Part shown: positions 24,040 through 34,945 of the stretch, piece after piece
How positions within the stretch are numbered: the first letter of the stretch is position 1
Layout: each line of letters begins with the position of its first letter
Source of the DNA: Cyathus striatus
Taxonomy: Eukaryota; Basidiomycota; Agaricomycetes; Agaricales; Nidulariaceae
Length of the DNA: 64,000 bases
NCBI GenBank assembly: GCA_025738555.1
Contig: JAOVFP010000009.1
Span: forward strand, 992,001 to 1,056,000
Reading direction: 5' to 3'
Made by a program: the position numbers and the translations under genes
Notes under the pieces: model-generated
The model's database searches: none
Told to the model about the DNA's origin: nothing
The model's input: the letters and a program-made list of their open reading frames with translations, nothing else

Positions 24040-24795
24040 ATCTTATAATCTGGTGTCTCACGTCATCCTATTTCGGGAGTGCACTATCTCCGCTGCAGAT
24101 GATGATGGACTAAGAACTTCGTGATCGCAGGTAGAATCTAATTTTATTATATCTATGTACTACATGTAGTCTATTAATGGAAAACACTAAGTACAACAAT
24201 ACTTCACGGCAATATTTTTTGTTACTTGTAGTTGTATGTAAGTACTTCAGAAAATGAGTAATGCTTAAGGTCGGTACAGGTCGGCACCCGACTACACCGA
24301 GTCCGAAATCCGGAAATCCATGCACCACCCGAAATTAATTGTGACAGCTACATATTCCGGGCCGTACAGTAAAGAACTAAAACGTGGATTTCCTCTGTCA
24401 TATGTAGTTGGTATCTTTAATATATTCTAGTAAACCTACTGGGAGCCTATCACAGCAAGCAGTATATAAGTACGTACTAAATAACTGCACAGTTTGCTAT
24501 TACTCCACTCCGGGGTCCGTGTGACTCCAAGTTTATTGTTATATAAACGTGTAGAAGTTAGGCGGGTACTTACTTTCTGGAGCTGCACTCAGCGCCGGAA
24601 AGACAATCAAATCTCTTGATATTAATCGAACTGCTCTAACGCCGGGAGGTTTCTCGTAGCTGATGTATGGAAGGGGGTTTTCGTCGATCACAGCTCTTGC
24701 AATCCAGTTTAGACATACTACTGGTACATATTACATGAGCGAAGAAGACCATAGGATACTACATAATGGTATTGCTAAGTGCGTTGTAAAAATCA
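24040..24795. other. Intergenic between P450 gene 1 and the 7TM gene
   Basis: Contains the upstream region of the minus-strand P450 gene. No frame I can support. Confidence 0.45.
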
Positions 24796-26017
24796 TTATG
24801 ATTTATCTTGGAAACTGTTTTGACATTCCATTTCTAATTCATTAGCTTTCGATGATGATGAGCGAGATATAACCAAAACAGGACCGGAAGCTACGTGATC
24901 GACCCCCTTAATCGTTGTACTCATATGATTCATCCGCATTTCCAACGGAGCCACCGTGGCATTTGGAGACATGATATATTCGTCTACCCTGCTTTTTGAC
25001 GCGCGGACAATTATAAGATTGAATGCGATGCATACAATTTGCATCTCCTGCTCTGATGTGATAAATTTGTGGATATCGTAAGTTATACCAAGACTTACTG
25101 CGATGGAAGTAACATATATCGCATTACTTCGACATACATACGTTATAAACGTTGCGGTAACGGCGAGAGTATATAAAAGTCCAGATTCTATGATTCTTCT
25201 CATGACCCTCTTGAGTTCGGACGTACTGTTTCGATTCGTACTGGAAGAGTATTTAGAGGCATCGTGGTCGACTCTCCAGATACGCCATACTATCAAGGCT
25301 ATTAAAATTACCCATTAGCGATTTGTAAAGGAAAATCATAAATGGAAGATTTTACTTGTTGCCAATATATTTTGAACGATGGACAGAGCCCAAAACGTTT
25401 TATTCGGAGGTTCCAACTTTGTCACCGTAATAGTGCCCGCGGCGTGAATTGTAGTTTGAATTTGAATAATTAATATCATTGATATTGTTGATCCTATCCA
25501 TAGCAAGACTGAAAATGCGATTATCTTCCACGAACGACTATACACGATCCAACAGCGGTATATCTTCCCGAGAATCAGTGAACGTATAGGGTAGTCAAAA
25601 GAAAATAAAGTACCAAGACTCCGTCTCCTATGATGGTCTGGAGGAGGACTAATGTGGACTATGTATATAACTGTAAATTCAGACTGTTACTGTAATTCTG
25701 TCGGAGACCATTACCTTAGTTAATGTACTCCAATGATCTAGGTCAGAGAATACAGCCACCGAATCTCCAGGACTATCAGAGAAAACGAATGCCGCTAAAT
25801 TACGCGTAAAGGCGATAAAGAGATCAACAGTCGCGAAAGAGAAGAGGGTGCAGCCGATAACCAGCATTATCCAGCCTATTTCATTGTATCTTCTCCATCT
25901 TCCTCCACTGGTCGTTAATATTGAGTGTAAGCAGAAACCGAATGATATGGAGTTGATGCCATAAAGGTAGGTACCGACAAATAGTGCGGTTAGCTGAGAT
26001 GCAGGCAATGAGAACAT
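24796..26017 (-). CDS. Seven-helix membrane protein of unknown function
   Basis: Exons 26017-25715, 25658-25614, 25563-25356 and 25298-24796 join in frame to 352 residues. Hydrophobic helices alternate with short loops. The start LTALFVGTYLYGINSISFGF, the phrase GDGVLIYRCWIVYSRSWKII after exon 2, LIVWRIWRV and IIESGLLYTLAVTATFITYV match a large family of uncharacterised Agaricomycete seven-helix proteins with GPCR-like topology. The cytosolic tail ends at a soluble Ser-rich stretch. It lies between a P450 and an O-methyltransferase, but similar proteins are scattered widely, so a shared pathway is not implied. Confidence 0.7.
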
Positions 26018-26776
26018 CTAGACTGGGACTGTATGTAGGTGGGAAGATGTTTGTGTCATTGCATCATGTTTTTATAAGTATTATAGTTACTTACCGGCGT
26101 TAGAATTTCAAGCCATATAAGTAGTTCTTGATGTGATGGCACTGACAGGCTGTAGGTGCCCATGCATTGCATCAACGCCCAGCACGAATCCGAGTTGATC
26201 AACAATTGACCTTAGGGAGCCCCGCCTTGAACATAACACTCTCAGAATCTATCGTGAGGGTACGTCAACATTAAAACGTTGTTAGTAATAGTACCAAGAG
26301 AGTATATCTAATTTGAAAACTTAGAGAGGAAATGAAGCTGTTGGCTTCACTCCGTAAGTTTAGAAGTTATCTTGTCAGGTAGCACACGAGCAAACATATC
26401 GAGCCTTGATTGTTAACTGCATTCTTGATTGGAATCGTTGGGTAACATATACCTTTTTCAGTCGGCCGGGAGTAGATAAAATCATAAGACAGAGATAATT
26501 ACTCACGATCTGGATATTGATCATCTATCATATTGCACACGCATGGTCATTCGCATCCGACATGGTTATATTAGATTTACGTCATGGGAACGGTCCACTT
26601 AGCTTCTCGAAAAATGCCTGTAGAACAATAACGGAGTTCGTTCTACAAAATCATTGTGCTAGTTCGTCAACGCTGAACCAAAACAGAATACTCCCATCTT
26701 CTACTCCAACGTCACTGAGTGTACCGCAGGACTGAAAAATTCATCTCTAGTCAGCGGTAGCAAGTATCCAGGAACA
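26018..26776. other. Intergenic, no gene seen
   Basis: Between the 7TM gene and the 3' end of the O-methyltransferase gene. Only short unsupported frames. Confidence 0.45.
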
Positions 26777-28642
26777 TCATTGCCTAATGCTACATTCAAT
26801 GACAGATACCATCCCTCTTAGTGGGTGTATGGCGCCAATCTCTAGGCCAGCACTCTCTAATATGACTCGCTACTGACGCTACAAAATCCTTAACCTTTTC
26901 ATCTTCCGGATAAGTCGCATAAATAACGTACCTCGGTTCTCTCAAGCGCGTTCAACAGTCCCATCATGTTATATCCGACGGATAGAGACATTCGCAAAAG
27001 ATCCGGAGTTCTGAGGAATGAAAGGTGGAGGAGAGATTGGTGTGTATGTATCAGTATCCTTCAGGTCGTCCAATTGTACGCCATTTGGCTCTGCTTCCAA
27101 AGCTGTTGAACAAGGGACCAGGACCGCTTCAATTATCAGAATCTTCGCCTATCCTATAAGTTAGCATGATTTCAGTTGTCCTTAAATCGACCTGATACTC
27201 ACACTACTATCGTCTGCGACGTCCACAATATTTCTAAGGATTTTTATCTACTCTGTATGAGTACTCAAACATATAAAATGAGCTAATGACGCACACAAGC
27301 ATCGTCAGGCCAGTCGTGGCTAAAGAAGATGTTAAGTTTCAACTGGCACTTCCGGCGTAGAAGCCCAAACATACAGGATGCAACGTAGCGTATAGACATG
27401 GTTCGGTCCAACAATAGGTTGGGGCTCAAAGAAATCATGTGCAAAAGCTTTGATTCTATCGAGCTGAGCATGATCGGTTATTTGCTCCTTGATATTTTCA
27501 TCTGCGAGTTTGACAACTTCTTCACGATCTTGTACTATAAACTGAGCTTTTGAAAGCCTTTCCGACACGTATATAAATACTATTAATGCATCTAGAAAGA
27601 CATCGTAAACGCACTTTTTCAAGAGCATAATCGACAGGTTCGCTTTTCCTCCTCCAACGTCCACGAATTTATGGTCTTCGAACCTGCTCCACGGAAAGTC
27701 GGTTTCGAGTGGTGTCTGATAAGCATCTCCCATGGCCTAAACACATCATGTAAGTAATCCACCTAGAATAATATCACGTATAGGTACCTGTATGGCTCCA
27801 GAGCAGAGTTTGAGATCGTCAGGGTGTTCCTTCATATACACGAACACGTGCTTATCAGTCTCATAGGCCAACTGGAAAGCAGATTGGTCCGGGCGTCTAT
27901 AATAACGGTATTCGCGATTACTGTGAGTAATCTGATCAAATATAGCCTTTGCTATCGAAAGTCGACCCAAATTACTTTAAATGCTGAAGTCGGCAACGGA
28001 CTGAGAACATAGATGAATAAATGTACGTACATAGCCCACTTCCTTCCAAGTGCACCTTCACGGAGTTCCAAAGCCAGACGGGTCAACGCAATGACTCCTT
28101 CAGAAGCTTCGTGTAACCATCCCTGAACTGCCATATATCGTAGAACAGGAGCAAGCTTGTGCGAATCGAGGTCCAACTCATCCTGTAGAGTCTGTACACT
28201 CAGTCCAACAGCGGGATTAGGTGCGCTGCTTAGCTTCTCCACGATTCTGGTCTTCATTAGGATATCTAGACCACTAGTTTGAAGAACGGCAGTAGACTGT
28301 TCTACAACCCTTTCGAATGGTCGCTGTATCAAATTGAGGAGTTGTCCCTATGTGCACCAATGTTGGTGTGGAAATGAATGGCGAATGAGATCGTCAAACC
28401 ATCGTCGCTATGAACATAACGCTATCAGTAATCTGACTCAAAATAACCTGAAGTATTGACGTACCTAGAGCCAGCTTCCTAGCTTCATGAAACCGCGGAG
28501 GGCAGATATAATCTGTTCTGTCGGTGGGATGCAGGTCCAGCGAGTAACTGCTGAAACTTGAGAATTCATTTCGCATAATTTCATCTTGCAGCGTGTCAAT
28601 CGCAAGGTTTAGAGTGTTTCTGAGGCTCTGAAGTTCATCCAT
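26777..28642 (-). CDS. SAM-dependent O-methyltransferase, apparent frameshift near 26992
   Basis: Plant/fungal-type class II O-methyltransferase that would methylate a hydroxyl of a small molecule. N-terminal dimerisation part from MDELQSLRNTLNLAIDTL (28642); winged-helix region around LVEKLS-like MKTRIVEKLSS and LRYMAVQGWL; SAM motif KFVDVGGGKANLSIML (third glycine of GGGxG replaced by Ala); the conserved RCILHDWPDDACI formed across two introns; C-terminal MMGLLNALERTE and IHPLRGMVSVIECSIRQ. Introns can be placed throughout. Between IPQNSGSFA and MSLSVGYNM, however, two bases appear to be missing (about 26990-26995), which puts a stop in frame. Either an assembly error or a recent pseudogene. 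The start is the first ATG before the conserved N-terminus. Confidence 0.75.
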
Positions 28643-29686
28643 GATTAAGATATATAAAAACGAACCATCCGCTAGACATTGTTCTGTTAAATATCGATTA
28701 ACATTGTGGGTGCAAGTTGGCGGCATTCAGCGAAAAGAAGTGTTCAAAAGACGTTATGTTGACGATAAGAGCCGCGATGCGACGGCGACGCTCGCCCTTT
28801 CACTAGACCCCAGGAAGCAACAGATAAATCCAATAAAACATGATTTAAATTCTGATATCTTCGGTGAACTTGGAGACTGTAAGACATAACTTACGGCAGA
28901 ATTGGTAGGAATACATGATCAATAAATGCATAACCTAGTGAAGCCTTTTGTGACGGAGTTCCTCGGAGAGTGAAACTGGGTAGAAGCATGAAAGAGCCCA
29001 GAGTAACCGAGATGAGAAGATGGAAATTCAGCTGGTTCCGGAACATCACACTACTTGCTTTTTGTCGAGACCTGGAGACCGCGCAAAATCCGACGTCTGT
29101 TGGACCTCATGTACTACTGAGTTGTCCTGAAGAAGCTCCTTGTTTACAATTCCATTGGCTGTCGTTATTCTTATTCCGCCTCCTCCTGTGTGCAGTTATA
29201 TTCTAAATATCGAAGCGGCTCTACGTCTTCAAGATACAGTGAAATAAGTGCATGTTTACTGGGAACAGTAAGGGCCCAAACCACGTAAGTACCTTCAAGT
29301 TTCCCAGACTCAAACTCTCCACATTTTCCGTGTCATCGTATTTGTTGAAAGTAAGATCGTATAAATGAAAATAGTACGTTCAGTACAAGAAGAGATTCTA
29401 AGTAGGAGGGCAAACTGAGGAAGAAGGAAGAGTTCAATTGAACAATGATGAGGCAAGTTCTGTTGAAGGGGCTTCGAGGGTCACGTTCAACGACCAAGCT
29501 GCCGGTACCGGTAACATGTCCGGCTTGCCAAATCGGATCAAAGTCGGATCAACTTCCCTCGTCCAATCCTAAAACCAGCCTGAAACTATGCAGCTTTTCT
29601 TCCTCCCTACATACTTTACAACAGTTGAACTTTACAAGATCTGTTACATTTACGGCCCTCCCCTAGGATTAGGCCTCAGGACCCAT
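28643..29686. other. Intergenic between O-methyltransferase and P450 gene 2
   Basis: About 1 kb; short frames on both strands but none with family features. Confidence 0.45.
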
Positions 29687-31738
29687 CTATATTCCTAGCA
29701 TCTCCTTGGCATAATCTACAACCCTTTCAACACCTTCAAACCTAGGAGCAATTCTACATGGGAAGGGCTTAGGACGGCTAGTAAAACAAGAGTGGATCAA
29801 TATAATAGCCTCGTGAAGAACATGTTAAGGATAACCCACGTAGCCAGCCCTTCATTAATAAATTCCATCGCATTCGGAATCACCACATTCCCCAGTTCAT
29901 CTTTTGCCGGAGAGATATCGAAAGCCCACAGGGTACACGCCATCAGTATGAACATGCTGTCATTTGCGACGTGTCGGCCGACACATATTCTATATTGAAT
30001 TCTGAGAAAATGATAATATAACGACGAATGGAGCGCTTACCTTCTTCCAAATCCAAATGACACATGTCCTTCATCCTTCCCGCCTCCAGTAACAACAAGC
30101 AGCTTACCCGTGCTCGCATCGAGATATCTTTCAGGTCTGAATTCCTCCACGTCGGAACCATATACTTCCGAGTCGCGGTTTATCGCCCTATTAGTTTCAG
30201 CGAAGCGAATCGTCAACAGCGGAAATATAACTTTACCATACATTGGGAATGCATATCGTACCCTTAGGTATGAAGTATCCGTTATACACATCATCCTGGT
30301 CTAATGTATGCGGAACGCCTAGAGTTCAGTCAACATCCAATTCGTAAATGTACACTGAAAATCAGAAAAATCAACTTACCCATCGGAGCAATAGGCCTCC
30401 ATCTCGTGCACTCCGTCAAGAGCGCCTTGATGTAGGTGAGATTATCATAGTCCCCCATATTGGGTAGCCTTTCGCGGCCCACTATGCGATCTATCTCTTC
30501 CTTTGCTCTTTTTTGGGCTTCTGGGTAAAGGACCATGGCCATGACGAACCATGTCATCTCATCAGAGACCTATGCACATGGTTCAGACTCCAAGAAACCA
30601 TCGATAAGGTATAAGCATGCTCTGCTTACAATGTCAGCACCTGCAGCACTGGAGACATCACTCAACACGATCATTGGAATCGACAAGTAAACTCAACATA
30701 CTACAAAGTAATTGCCATCCATGCACTCTCAAGCTTCGAAAACTCCTGTTTATTATCTTCCAACAGCGAGCTCATGAAGCATGGCTTCTGAGTACCTTCA
30801 TTCTGACGATAAACCGGATATCAGGTTCAAGCTGCAGTTACATTCAGGGAGAATATCTTACCATCCTTTTTTCGACGCCCTCCATAAGGTCCATCACCAT
30901 CTTAGAGTCTGTAACAAAGCAATCTTCAGCGTCCCTCCTCCATTTACACATCCACCTTGGCAGAAACCTCATCCATGTAAAAAACTCTACCAAATTTGCT
31001 CCCGGTGCCCCAGCCGTCGTTATCCGCTCCGTGAACGCAGCAACCATTTGTATTTTAGGATCCGAGGACGACACAATTGGAGGTTGCCCATAAAGAAGTG
31101 ATAGAACAAGGGAATTGCTAGCCCGATGTAGATGCTCTTTGAATTCTTCAGGCTTTTCTAAAAGTTGAGAAACAACCAAAATAGATTCGGCTTCTTGGAA
31201 AGGATGATATTTCTTTGTGGCATTGTTGTTCAGCGCTCTGTAAAGGACTTTTAATCAGCGTTTACTTTGGAAAATGAAGTGTAAGGACATACTTATGAAC
31301 GGCCTTCCTCATTCGCTTCCACGTATCGTCATACTGCTTAAATGCAAATATCAATCCGCCCGTCAAAATATCAATAACGATGGACTTCGGCCTTCCAGAA
31401 TATATTGCTGCACGTCGGTCTAAAAGCTCTGTAGCAACCTCTCCGCTACCTAAGACAACTGCGTGCTGTCCAGCTAGGTTCAGATGGATAATTGGACCTG
31501 GAAGTGTTGGATGCATTAGATATCGAGCTTATGGGGAATGAGGCTAATTACCATATTCGTCGTTCCACTTGCTAAACGTCAGCCATGTCTTTCCCTTAGA
31601 TATCTGGAGAACGTTTCCGATAAGCGGAAGACCTGGAGGACCTGGTGGTAGTTTTGTGCGATTCTGGTTTCGGCCTCGAATAAAATGCAGAAGAAATGTG
31701 GCAAGAAGGCAGAGAGATAAGGTAATTGCTAGAATCAT
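29687..31738 (-). CDS. Cytochrome P450 (CYP64-like), gene 2, ten exons
   Basis: Paralogue of the P450 at 21939-23979. Exons: 31738-31552, 31497-31293, 31237-30862, 30802-30702, 30648-30630, 30569-30380, 30318-30237, 30187-30041, 29989-29840, 29777-29687; the ten exon lengths (187, 205, 376, 101, 19, 190, 82, 147, 150, 91) are identical to gene 1, giving 515 residues. Anchor MILAITLSLCLLATFLL, hinge KLPPGPPGLPLIGN, C-helix DTWKRMRKAVHK, I-helix AAGADI, ExxR in LLTECTRWRP, EEFRPERYLD and haem loop FGFGRRICVGRH are present. No break found, so it looks functional. Substrate unknown. Confidence 0.9.
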
Positions 31739-32379
31739 GTTGGTGATAGCGTACCACTAACAATGCTGGGTTTATACGCATCAAATAATCACAGAATTAT
31801 AAATGCAGCTCGCCAAGACCACTGTCAATCTATAATTAGCAGCTGGAGACAAGTACAAGAATGTACAAGACCAATATCATGAAGTTTCCTGGACGCAAGT
31901 GTAATCTAATTATATCGCACTTACACAGCACTACCCCGCTGTTCCTCGGTAAGTTACATGATACAGGTCGGCAGCCGATACCACCGTGTTGCCTCCGCGT
32001 ACTGAGGACCCGCTAATACAATTCAATATTGCACATGCCACGGAACCATTTTCCTCCCTAACGTCAAGATAATGGCTAGGAAAAATATGGTCACTACAAC
32101 AAGGCGGTGCATGCTGGCTGTCTGCGGGAGTGTGGTAACCGCTATAACTGCATACAGTTCTGATGCGTCCCACTCGATGTCATAAATGATACGAACGATA
32201 AAATGAACAAATATAAAATGTCCTGACCCCGCGGAACGGCAACAAATTTGGCCACAGGTAGTCACTATCTATGCAATCAGTTAAATACAAATAATGCTAA
32301 ACACACGATATCGAAATTCCACTGACTATTTCCTCAATCTCATTGCTCTCTTATTCCCTCCTTCTCTGCGGTGAAGCAT
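31739..32379. other. Intergenic, no gene seen
   Basis: Upstream of P450 gene 2 and downstream of the broken membrane-protein paralogue. No supported frame. Confidence 0.45.
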
Positions 32380-33507
32380 TCATAAGATCCAATACCTCAT
32401 AACTGAGCAAGCTGTTGCTATTCGAACTGGTGTTGGAAACTCAGAGGGTAATGAGATATTAGACATGGATGAGTCGGAGACCGGTACCAGTGTACAAGAT
32501 GCTACCAGGTCACTGGACATTGGTTGGTCTGAAGACGTCGACGGTATCTGCATCTCTATGTCATCCACATTGGCACTTTCCAATCCCGAATATAATAAGT
32601 AAGTCGTTCTTAACGACGGCCTTGCGTGTCCAGTGTCCACTGAGTTATATTTTCCGTTGTTGAGCTGTTCAATTATACTTCAAATTTAGGGTACATTTGA
32701 ACGTCCGATATAAACCACACTCTTACCTTGTAGGGCCTGCTTGCCGACGATGATAATTTCCATGTTTTATCTTTTGATCAAGCCAGATCATTGAAATTAG
32801 CATGATAGGCAGAGCACATCTCCCGAGAAATAATGCTGACCAAAGCAGTTTCCGCCACTTGTCTAGGCCCCGATAGATTTTGTTACATGCTGGCTGACTA
32901 AAGCAGTCACCAGGTATGTAAGTACTATGCCCAGCATGACCGCCCAGGAACCAAATGATATCGATGAGGCGATCATGAGAGCCACCCTTGACCTAGATAA
33001 CTTCACTTTTTCTCGTCTCTTCAAAGACCTCAGGAAGAGGAAGATCACTAGAAGCGAATAAAGCCAGAGGTATAAACTCACCGGAGATGCAACTGCTATG
33101 AGAACAAATTGGCAGCGTCGTGTCAACTGACGCTTGCTAAACGTGACAGGCTGCTAACGAAGAGGAAGAAAATATTTGCAAGGTAAGAAGTAGCTGCTAT
33201 GTTTAATTCATCCCGCATATGAACCTCTATTATGACTTCATAGTATATCAATATGTCAAAGGGGGCATCTTGCACGCTATATCAATATGTGATGTACCGA
33301 ATATCGTCGCAGTAATGTACACTAATAGCAATAGAGTAAGTCCAAGTGCTCGACGACGAACAACCTGTGTCCAATACCAGTAGCATCCAGATTGGGGCAG
33401 TGACCAAAATCGCAGTTGTCTGAGGCAGGACGAAGACAATAGGTTTGAAAATAGTCACTATATGAGAAGGAGGCGAAGTCAATTATCGCTGTCCAGTTCT
33501 TCTCCAT
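32380..33507 (-). pseudogene. Broken paralogue of the polytopic membrane protein at 54121-56556
   Basis: The start MEKNWTAIIDFASFSYSDYF matches MDTNWTAIINFSSFTNDDYF of the gene at 56556, and later segments follow the same order: an ITATIFG segment, LNIAATSYLANIFFLFVSS, SLYLWLYSLLVIFL, CFSQPACN, LLWSALFLGRC and the tail motif DDIEMQ. The reading frame shifts at several places (for example before CFSQPACN). After QWTLDTQGRR the sequence jumps straight to the DDIEMQ tail, so the coding for several membrane helices (about 1 kb in the intact gene) is deleted. Confidence 0.75.
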
Positions 33508-34311
33508 TATATCAAGCTGAACAAAAGGAGTGTAGACAGCAGGGAGTCTTGCAGCAGAGTGTACACTGAGCTTCGATGGAGCTATAAGAAGTTAGGAAGG
33601 CAATAGCGAAAATCCTGAACATGGAAGTTGCGAGAACAGTGCGCAGCAATAAAATGCTGTGGAAAGGGGCACTGAGGGTGACTACATACTAACTAGAAGG
33701 CGAATTTGAATGGGAATTGACGTGGGGGAGCTGTCACATGTCAAGTGTCAAGTAAGCCACAAGATATCGACAGAAACATTCTCTGTTATTTAATTCATCA
33801 CAGCGTTGGCACAGCGTAGTCTGGTCCACAGACGGACTCTTCGAGTCATTGCATCTGGGACGCCAACGGATTAAATATGCGAGAGTGTGACCTAGCTCAC
33901 TGTTCTAGGGACAGTTAGGGGTCAGTTTCTGATGTTCGAGGGAGTAAAAAATCCCTACATGAATATGCCGTTGTCATCAGATTGGCTGTTACAGGCTGTT
34001 GAATCTCTCGAGTGCGAAAGATGATGCAGGCTTTAGCCAGATTTACACGATCACCCGAGTCTATGTGTCCACAAGCACCTGACCAGGATCTCATCAGTGC
34101 ATTGAGAAAATCCTCAAGTCCTAAAGATGCAGAAGGGGAACATTGTGCATTATACTTTAAAAAAACCGTAAGTACAAGAAACTGATATGTTACAGTGGTG
34201 GGGAGTTTGCTTGCAATACTTACCCGCAACCCAAGCGCCACCCTCAGTACCAAACTCTTCCCATATTACTTGTTCTCAGTAAAATTTCTTACCATTCTTT
34301 TATACCACCAC
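33508..34311. other. Intergenic; one unrecognised minus-strand frame
   Basis: A 112-codon minus-strand frame at 33915-34253 contains VLRVALGLRVSIASKLPT and a Cys-containing hydrophilic part. It has no features of a known family and no intron context; I do not call it a gene. Confidence 0.35.
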
Positions 34312-34375
34312 CTACAGCCCAAGTGTTGCCATGGAATAATCAACAACCTTTTCGGAGTGTATACGAGAAACGGTG
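34312..34375 (-). pseudogene. Possible relic of a P450 last exon
   Basis: A short minus-strand frame ends SRIHSEKVVDYSMATLGL then stop at 34314-34312. It resembles the final exons of the P450s here (EGVEKAVDYTMETLGF and EGVERVVDYAKEMLGI). The rest of the gene is absent, so this would be a remnant of a fourth copy; the match is short. Confidence 0.35.
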
Positions 34376-34945
34376 TCGATGTTTCCGATCAGGGGCTGAT
34401 TGTAGGCGAGTTCCGTATCGCTTACGGTGACAGCACCGAGCACCGATGGAGCCGCCGTGTTTACTCACATGTTGCTTTTATTTGACATTAGCTTTAATAT
34501 CTCCACTTGCAACTGATGTGTATTATATCTCAGTGCTATATACACGTATATTCTGCCTTTCTATCCTCCTCGCACTCCTACATCCAATGCTGCTCATGTG
34601 CACAGCCCTCTAGAGTTATCATCTCGGTCACAACCTACGAGATATTGGGACTCTAAGCTTTCCAGTGCTGTTCCCTCAGCTCATCCTGGCCGAACGTCTC
34701 CACCTCCGCCTTCAAAGCAAGGATTACACCATATTAAATATAGTCGTAAATATATATCTTTAGATATTAATAATTTACAAATTTATGCTCCTGAGATATA
34801 AACAATTTCAACCGTGAGCGTGTTTTAGTCTGCACAGAACAATATATTAAAATACTGGAGACTATCACATATAAGGTTATATGTACTGTTCTAGTGAAAC
34901 TTGAGCAATGTACACTAAAACAAGACCTTCAAGGTATTGCAACTG
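34376..34945. other. Intergenic, no gene seen
   Basis: 3' flank of the MULE-type gene; AT-rich around 34730-34930. No inverted terminal repeat partner was found. Confidence 0.4.
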
